Shown here one piece after another: positions 29,401 through 33,063 of a DNA stretch of 33,063 nt. Numbering within the stretch: the first letter of the stretch is position 1; each line of letters starts with the position of its first letter. The notes below the pieces were generated by a model, which was given only the letters and a program-made list of their open reading frames with translations, was not told the DNA's origin and ran no database searches. The position numbers and the translations under genes are program-made. Source of the stretch: Flavobacteriales bacterium (GTDB lineage Bacteria > Bacteroidota > Bacteroidia > Flavobacteriales_D > Cryomorphaceae); NCBI GenBank assembly GCA_022448105.1, contig JAKVAV010000007.1, positions 157,306 to 190,368 of the forward strand, given 5' to 3'.

Positions 29401-29983
29401 TATTACCGCACAGTTCAATTCGATTTCAACGCCCTTCATCATTGGTTTTGCCGTGTTTTTCAGCTTGATTGGAGTACTCCTAGGATTGGTGATTTTCCGC
29501 ATGGATTTCATCGTCATCATGACGATGATCGGAATCATTTCATTGGCAGGAATCGTGGTGAATAATGCCATCGTACTAATTGATTATACCAACCTACTCA
29601 GGACTAGAAGGAAAGCAGAGCTGAATCTGCCAGAAGAGGAGAAACTGCCTTTCCACGATACGGTTCAGGCGATTATCAAAGGTGGCCAAACCAGACTTCG
29701 TCCAGTACTTTTAACTGCGATTACGACCATACTCGGTTTGGTTCCTTTGGCGGTAGGATTGAATATTGATTTCTTCAGTTTATTAAGTGAGTTTGACCCG
29801 AAAATATTTATTGGTGGTGATAACGTAATTTTCTGGGGACCCATGTCATGGACGATTATTTTTGGATTGTCGTTCGCGACCTTCCTTACTTTGGTTATTG
29901 TGCCGGTGATGTACCTCATCTTGGCGAAAATCAAATACAGATACATCTACAAGAAAGATGTGTCGTATACCATTGAGCGATAG
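26495..29983 (+). CDS. RND-family inner-membrane efflux pump
   Basis: The pump has 1162 residues, longer than the roughly 1030-1050 of AcrB. N-terminal LSIDNRTTVFVIMAIILLGG is the first membrane helix. The proton-relay helix reads LVLALGMLVDNGIVVVEN with Asp417 present but the second Asp of AcrB's DD pair replaced by Asn. Second-half signatures include GIVVNNAIVLIDY and TRLRPVLLTAITTILGLVPLA. Extra length lies partly between residues about 506 and 570, where two additional hydrophobic segments (SLILIALGVLTDFAGVG and NLLLIGGLAGFLNIYIL) follow the sixth helix. The substrate cannot be read from sequence; with the TetR, TolC and adaptor genes it forms a tripartite exporter driven by proton or sodium flux. 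A terminator hairpin follows at 30001. Confidence 0.95.
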   Translation: MADKNINRGNKGYKEFGLSSLSIDNRTTVFVIMAIILLGGFGSYISMPKENFPDVVTPEIYVGTPYPGNSPLDIEKLITRPFEKEINTITGIDEINSTSVQGYSSIQIKFDFDVTPEEALRKVKDKVDVAMSDRDFPTDLPADPNVFEMNFSELVPIMNINLSGDYSLDQLKFYAEYLEDKIEDIPEITSVEIRGVMDKEVKINADLLAMEAMEINFDDIANAIAAENTTISGGDLLVDEFRRNVRVIGEFRNIEEIENVIVKRENQKVVYLKNIAEVSFGEKEKESYAREYTKPVVMIDIMKRAGENLIQASSDINEIVEEAQQKAFPSDLSLSITNDQSDQTETQVSELENSIIFGILLVVGVLLFFLGLRNALFVGIAIPMSMLTSFLILGALGVTLNVIVLFALVLALGMLVDNGIVVVENIYRLMDEGYPPFKAAKLGVGEVAVPIIASTATTLAAFLPLAFWPGLMGEFMFYLPITLIIVLASSLFVALVINPVLTSLYMKTGEPEIDKRKTIRNSLILIALGVLTDFAGVGAQSKELVTVGNLLLIGGLAGFLNIYILTPGTSYLQTKLLPRLEKFYKSFLSYALEKRRPYGFLAGTFMLLIVSFILILAVPPQVEFFPINQPQYLNIFIENPIGTDIEETNRVTEKLEDRVIAVLDKYNTFEEGNRESFLIESVIGQVGAGTSDPMQGPSMANTPHKARITVQFAKFQERQGISTSDVMDEVRAELKGFPGTRITVSKNEDGPPQGAPINIEVRGDDYERVLAEAEGFKAFIESRSIAGIEELKLDVETGKPEMPIMIDRAKARRLNLSTYQIGDAMRTALFGKEVSTFKDGEDDYPINVRLMKHFRDSEDALMNMRLTFRDQATGKIVQVPISSVAEAEKTSTFSSVKRRELDRVITISSNTLTGYNATELNDQIKALVTEFDFHPETKVLFTGQQEEQAEEMSFLSTALLLAVFLILLIITAQFNSISTPFIIGFAVFFSLIGVLLGLVIFRMDFIVIMTMIGIISLAGIVVNNAIVLIDYTNLLRTRRKAELNLPEEEKLPFHDTVQAIIKGGQTRLRPVLLTAITTILGLVPLAVGLNIDFFSLLSEFDPKIFIGGDNVIFWGPMSWTIIFGLSFATFLTLVIVPVMYLILAKIKYRYIYKKDVSYTIER

Positions 29984-30000
29984 TTAATACTAAGACTGCA

Positions 30001-30040
30001 GGAAGCCGCTTCGAGAATTGAAGCGGCTTTTTCATTTCTA
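30001..30040 (+). terminator. Rho-independent terminator after the efflux operon
   Basis: A 10-bp perfect stem pairs AAGCCGCTTC (30003-30012) with GAAGCGGCTT (30020-30029) around a 7-base loop. It is followed by a T-rich run (TTTTTCATTT). It lies 19 bases after the pump stop codon and fits an intrinsic terminator for tetR-tolC-adaptor-pump. Confidence 0.85.
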
Positions 30041-30100
30041 CGGGTTTTACGGTAGTCAATCTACCGCGCCGCACGGATAACATTAGAAAGCCTCTTGGGG

Positions 30101-30108
30101 TAAGTTTG
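30101..30108 (+). promoter_or_regulatory. Candidate Bacteroidota -7 promoter element for the Asp-box gene
   Basis: TAAGTTTG fits TAnnTTTG exactly, 15 bases before the ATG at 30124 and after the upstream terminator, where a new transcript must begin. No convincing -33 TTG is visible. Confidence 0.4.
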
Positions 30109-30123
30109 GATAAAAGAATTGAC

Positions 30124-30891
30124 ATGCGAAATCTCTACTTCATCCTCGTGCTTTTTTTCTCGTCAAACCTAGTCGCTGATATCACCGATGGATTTGGATA
30201 CTCCAACGACGGCGGGATCACTTGGACGGTGAGAGCTACAGATACCGACGCGCCTATTTACGGCTGGGAAGGTCGGTTTATTAGAATGTACATTCATCCA
30301 CTCTTCCAAACGAGAAGTCTGGAGACTAGTTTAGACGACGGAGCAACGTGGGCACCTTTTATTGAAGGCTTTCCGAGCAACTTTGGACTTCACTATCCAA
30401 TTGGATTGACCATGATCGATGGAAGAGTTATCGTTCAAAATGATCCATTTTTAGGCCGGTTCGAAGAGCCGGGGACTTTTTATTCTTTAGGTGAGGATGA
30501 TTTGACCTATCAGCAAGAGACGTCTTTAGGTGCGGTAATGTCTACCGTACTAGACATTTCAGGATCGAGTCTTTCTGGTGTTTACGTCACCACTTTGGGT
30601 TCTGGAATTTACACGAATGCAGTGCCTTTGTCGATTGGTGACTCTCCAGAAAGAATTGCGTCCGTTGTTTTGTACCCAAACCCTACGGAGTCATTCTTTC
30701 AAATTAAAGGAGACTTAGATGTTGAGCGAGTTTTGATTTTCAATTCCACCGGAAAGCTCTTGGCAAGCGAAGGGAGTTTCAGAAACAACACCAGTCAGAT
30801 TGACATTTATCATTTACCTCCTGGACTGTATTTGGTAAGGTTGGAGTCTTCCGAGAGTATCTATTCTGGTCGAATAGTAAAGATTAATTAG
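30124..30891 (+). CDS. Small secreted Asp-box (BNR-like) protein with type A T9SS sorting domain
   Basis: The product has 255 residues from ATG 30124; a TTG 18 bases upstream would put charged residues before a good signal peptide (MRNLYFILVLFFSSNLVA). Two Asp-box motifs, SNDGGITW (27-34) and SLDDGATW (69-76), are typical of sialidase/BNR or sortilin-like beta-propeller blades. However, only about two blades' worth of sequence is present, too little for a full propeller. Residues about 181-255 are a type A T9SS C-terminal domain (VVLYPNPTESFFQI, VLIFNSTGKLL, LPPGLYLVRLES, GRIVKIN), so it is exported and processed by the type IX system, unlike the type B giant protein. It seems to be monocistronic. 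I cannot assign a substrate; it may be a remnant of a longer propeller protein. Confidence 0.82.
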   Translation: MRNLYFILVLFFSSNLVADITDGFGYSNDGGITWTVRATDTDAPIYGWEGRFIRMYIHPLFQTRSLETSLDDGATWAPFIEGFPSNFGLHYPIGLTMIDGRVIVQNDPFLGRFEEPGTFYSLGEDDLTYQQETSLGAVMSTVLDISGSSLSGVYVTTLGSGIYTNAVPLSIGDSPERIASVVLYPNPTESFFQIKGDLDVERVLIFNSTGKLLASEGSFRNNTSQIDIYHLPPGLYLVRLESSESIYSGRIVKIN

Positions 30892-30967
30892 CACGGATAA
30901 ATGAACTAGAAACGCTTATTGGCGTGCTGTAGAGGCCCGAATTCCAAACGCAGAAACTTATTATTTC

Positions 30968-30975
30968 TACCTTTG
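30968..30975 (+). promoter_or_regulatory. Candidate Bacteroidota -7 promoter element for dxs
   Basis: TACCTTTG fits TAnnTTTG exactly and ends 24 bases before the ATG at 31000. This supports 31000 rather than the more upstream in-frame start at 30919, which would be ahead of the promoter. No clear -33 TTG is visible. Confidence 0.4.
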
Positions 30976-30999
30976 TTGTGCTGTCATCAAAGTGTAGAA

Positions 31000-32946
31000 A
31001 TGGGTTCGATCAAGGCGGGACATCTTCTCGAGAAAATTGAGTTTCCTTCTGATTTGAGATCAGAAGTTAAGGAGACAGAGCTGAAGGAATTAAGCGCTCA
31101 GCTGAGGCAGTATATCATTGATGTAGTTTCTGAAAATGGCGGTCATTTCAGTGCAAGTCTGGGGGTTGTTGAACTTACAATTGCATTGCACTATGTTTTC
31201 AATACTCCATACGATCAACTCGTTTGGGATGTTGGACATCAAGCCCACGGGCATAAAATTTTAACCGGAAGGAGAAAAAGCTTTATAACGAGCAGGAAGA
31301 AAGACGGCATTAGCGGTTTTCCGAAAAGGTCAGAAAGTGAATACGATGCTTTCGGTGTTGGTCACTCCTCCACATCTATCTCTGCCGCGCTTGGAATGGC
31401 TATTGCTAGCAAGGCGAAAAGAGAATTGAATAAGCAACATATTGCCGTGACCGGCGATGGTGCGATGACCGCAGGATTGGCTTTTGAAGGTCTTAATCAT
31501 GCAGGTATCGAGGACACGAACCTACTGGTCATTCTCAATGATAATTCCATGTCCATCGACCCTAATGTGGGAGCGCTCAAAGAGTACCTTACCGATATTA
31601 GTACATCTGGAGTATACAATAGAGCGAAGGACAGGCTTAAGAGAATGTTAGAGAAGAACCACAAGTTTGGTTCGAGCGCACAAACGGTTTTGGGTAAAAT
31701 AGAAAGGACTCTAAAGACTTCGATTCTAAAACAGAGCAATCTTTTCGAATCTCTCAATTTCAGATATTTTGGACCAGTAGATGGGCACGATGTCGACAAC
31801 TTGGTGAAGATCATGCGCAAATTGAAGGAATTGCCGGGTCCAAAGGTTCTTCATGTTCTCACAAAGAAAGGCAAGGGCTATGGCCCTTCCGAACAAGGTT
31901 CAGCCACCACTTGGCACGCACCAGGAGTTTTCAATAAAGATACTGGAGAGATCATCAAAGTCACCCCCAAAAGTCCCGAGCCTCCGAAGTACCAGGATGT
32001 ATTTGGTCACACTATCGTGGAACTCGCTGAAAGGAATGAGAAGATTATGGGTGTAACACCAGCTATGCTATCTGGTTCTTCCCTCCACTTGATGCTGGAA
32101 GCTATGCCCGAGAGGGTTTTCGATGTGGGAATCGCTGAGCAGCATGCCGTTACCTTCTCGGCAGGTCTAGCCACTCAAGGAATGGTTCCTTTTTGCAATA
32201 TCTATTCAAGCTTCATGCAAAGAGCTTACGATCAAGTAATTCATGACGTGGCCTTGCAGAATCTCAATGTTGTTTTCTGTCTTGATCGCGCGGGTTTTGT
32301 CGGAGCCGACGGGTCTACTCATCACGGAGCATACGATTTGGCATTTTTCAGGTCCATTCCCAATATGATTGTGTCTGCCCCAATGAACGAAAGCGAATTA
32401 CGCAACCTGATGTATACCGCACAACTGAAAGAAAATGGCCCTTTCAGCATTCGCTATCCGAGAGGAAAAGGAGTAATGACCGATTGGAAAACACCGTTGA
32501 AAGAGATAAAAATAGGAACGGGACGAAGAGTACGAAACGGAAGTGATCTTGCCATCCTGTCAATTGGCCATCCAGGAAACTTCGCTTTGGCTGCAGCTGA
32601 AAATCTAAAAGAGCAAGGTCTTGACATTGCCGTTTACGATATGCGATTTGTCAAGCCACTGGATGAGATTCTTCTACATGAAGTTTTCTCCAAATTCGAG
32701 AACGTCATTACGGTAGAAGATGGATCTCTCATGGGAGGAATGGGGAGCGCTATTCTTGAGTTTATGGGAGATCATGGTTATCGCTCCAACGCGAAAAGAC
32801 TGGGGATGGACGATAAGATTTTTGAGCATGGAACCCAGCAAGAGCTTTATTCAGAAGCGGGCTTCAGCGCGGAAGATATTTCTGCCGTAGTGGAGGAGAT
32901 GCTCTCCAAAAAGATGGGCACAAAAGGCAGACTGTCTGCGAGTTAA
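31000..32946 (+). CDS. dxs: 1-deoxy-D-xylulose-5-phosphate synthase
   Basis: This is a 648-residue thiamine-diphosphate enzyme joining pyruvate and glyceraldehyde 3-phosphate in the first step of the MEP isoprenoid pathway. The N-terminal part has GGHFSASLGVVELTIALHYV with His49 matching the catalytic His49 of E. coli DXS, WDVGHQAHGHKILTGR, GHSSTS (121-126), and the ThDP/Mg motif GDGAMTAG (152-159) through Asn at 180-182. The pyrimidine domain carries DVGIAEQHAVTFSAGLA with the conserved Glu, and DGSTHHGAYDLAF. The C-terminal transketolase-like domain (MRFVKPLDEILL, VITVEDGSLMGGMGSAI) is complete. The length is slightly above the usual 620-640. ATG 31000 is chosen because the upstream extension is Cys-rich, unlike DXS, and precedes the promoter element. 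Confidence 0.96.
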   Translation: MGSIKAGHLLEKIEFPSDLRSEVKETELKELSAQLRQYIIDVVSENGGHFSASLGVVELTIALHYVFNTPYDQLVWDVGHQAHGHKILTGRRKSFITSRKKDGISGFPKRSESEYDAFGVGHSSTSISAALGMAIASKAKRELNKQHIAVTGDGAMTAGLAFEGLNHAGIEDTNLLVILNDNSMSIDPNVGALKEYLTDISTSGVYNRAKDRLKRMLEKNHKFGSSAQTVLGKIERTLKTSILKQSNLFESLNFRYFGPVDGHDVDNLVKIMRKLKELPGPKVLHVLTKKGKGYGPSEQGSATTWHAPGVFNKDTGEIIKVTPKSPEPPKYQDVFGHTIVELAERNEKIMGVTPAMLSGSSLHLMLEAMPERVFDVGIAEQHAVTFSAGLATQGMVPFCNIYSSFMQRAYDQVIHDVALQNLNVVFCLDRAGFVGADGSTHHGAYDLAFFRSIPNMIVSAPMNESELRNLMYTAQLKENGPFSIRYPRGKGVMTDWKTPLKEIKIGTGRRVRNGSDLAILSIGHPGNFALAAAENLKEQGLDIAVYDMRFVKPLDEILLHEVFSKFENVITVEDGSLMGGMGSAILEFMGDHGYRSNAKRLGMDDKIFEHGTQQELYSEAGFSAEDISAVVEEMLSKKMGTKGRLSAS

Positions 32947-32970
32947 TCGGATAGAAATAGCATTGAAAAG

Positions 32971-33003
32971 AAAAAAGGCATCAAAATCTGATGCCTTTCT
33001 CTT
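32971..33003. terminator. Terminator hairpin between dxs and the convergent gene, probably bidirectional
   Basis: A 10-bp perfect stem pairs AAAGGCATCA (32974-32983) with TGATGCCTTT (32989-32998) around a 5-base loop. It has A-rich sequence on the left and T-rich sequence on the right, so it can serve dxs and the gene entering from the right. Confidence 0.8.
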
Positions 33004-33008
33004 TATCC

Positions 33009-33063
33009 TTAAATAGGTTTGATCTCAAAGTCCTCCAGGAACTTCGTGGTAAACTCACCTTTT
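33009..33063 (-). CDS. C-terminal tail of a convergent gene, possibly a biotin carboxylase subunit (partial)
   Basis: On the minus strand an open frame enters from the right edge and ends at TAA (33009-33011) with the residues KGEFTTKFLEDFEIKPI. Only 17 codons are visible. The FTTKFLEDF pattern recalls the extreme C-terminus of Bacteroidota acetyl- or propionyl-CoA carboxylase biotin carboxylase subunits, but that is a memory-based suggestion on very little sequence. The stop placed just beyond a shared terminator supports a real gene end. Confidence 0.4.
   Translation of the reverse strand, partial: KGEFTTKFLEDFEIKPI

Noticed and set aside
26495-29983. Loss of proton relay in the RND pump because of VDN instead of VDD
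   Set aside because: One Asp is retained and this variant appears in other RND pumps, so inactivation is not supported.
30919-30999. Longer N-terminus for dxs starting at 30919
   Set aside because: The extra 27 residues are Cys/Leu-rich, absent from DXS proteins, and precede the likely promoter element at 30968.

Overview
The window reads as chromosomal DNA of a Bacteroidota bacterium, most likely a marine flavobacterium-like lineage; the family is not resolved. The evidence is two kinds of type IX secretion (T9SS) C-terminal sorting domain (CHU_C/type B and type A), a PorP/SprF outer-membrane protein, absence of obvious Shine-Dalgarno sequences, and TAnnTTTG promoter elements in three short intergenic regions. 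No rRNA, tRNA, CRISPR array, insertion sequence or phage gene was seen. No gene-free stretch exceeds about 150 bases.

Layout. (1) Bases 1-16926 are the 3' part of one giant gene whose 5' end lies outside the window. It encodes at least 5641 residues: a partial unit, 59 tandem Ig/PKD-like units of about 88 residues (264 nt), two PKD domains and a CHU_C sorting domain. One unit is split by a 161-residue foreign domain. (2) Three bases later comes a PorP/SprF-family gene, the arrangement known for the SprB adhesin and its helper SprF. (3) Bases 17985-21804 hold a tightly overlapping four-gene Mn/Zn-type ABC importer operon (lipoprotein, ATPase, two permeases). The first permease carries a fused MntR/DtxR-like domain. 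(4) asnS lies on the minus strand and its stop overlaps the last permease gene. (5) Bases 23371-29983 hold a TetR regulator followed by an outer-membrane channel, a periplasmic adaptor lipoprotein and a 1162-residue RND pump, closed by a clear terminator. (6) A small Asp-box protein with a type A T9SS signal follows, then dxs (first step of the MEP isoprenoid pathway). (7) The last 55 bases are the tail of a convergent minus-strand gene.

How the parts work together. The giant protein is probably exported by T9SS with help from the adjacent SprF-like protein and displayed on the surface as a very long, acidic, disulfide-rich fibre, plausibly for adhesion or gliding. The ABC operon should import manganese (or zinc), possibly with metal feedback through the fused domain. 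The TetR/RND operon is a tripartite efflux system probably controlled by its first gene.

The most unusual items are the internal architecture of the giant repeat protein (three-unit and 12- to 15-unit higher-order periods, near-absence of Lys/Arg/His, heavy synonymous divergence, a nested domain) and the permease-regulator fusion that appears to have lost two of its metal ligands. All family assignments come from reading motifs by eye; no database search was run.
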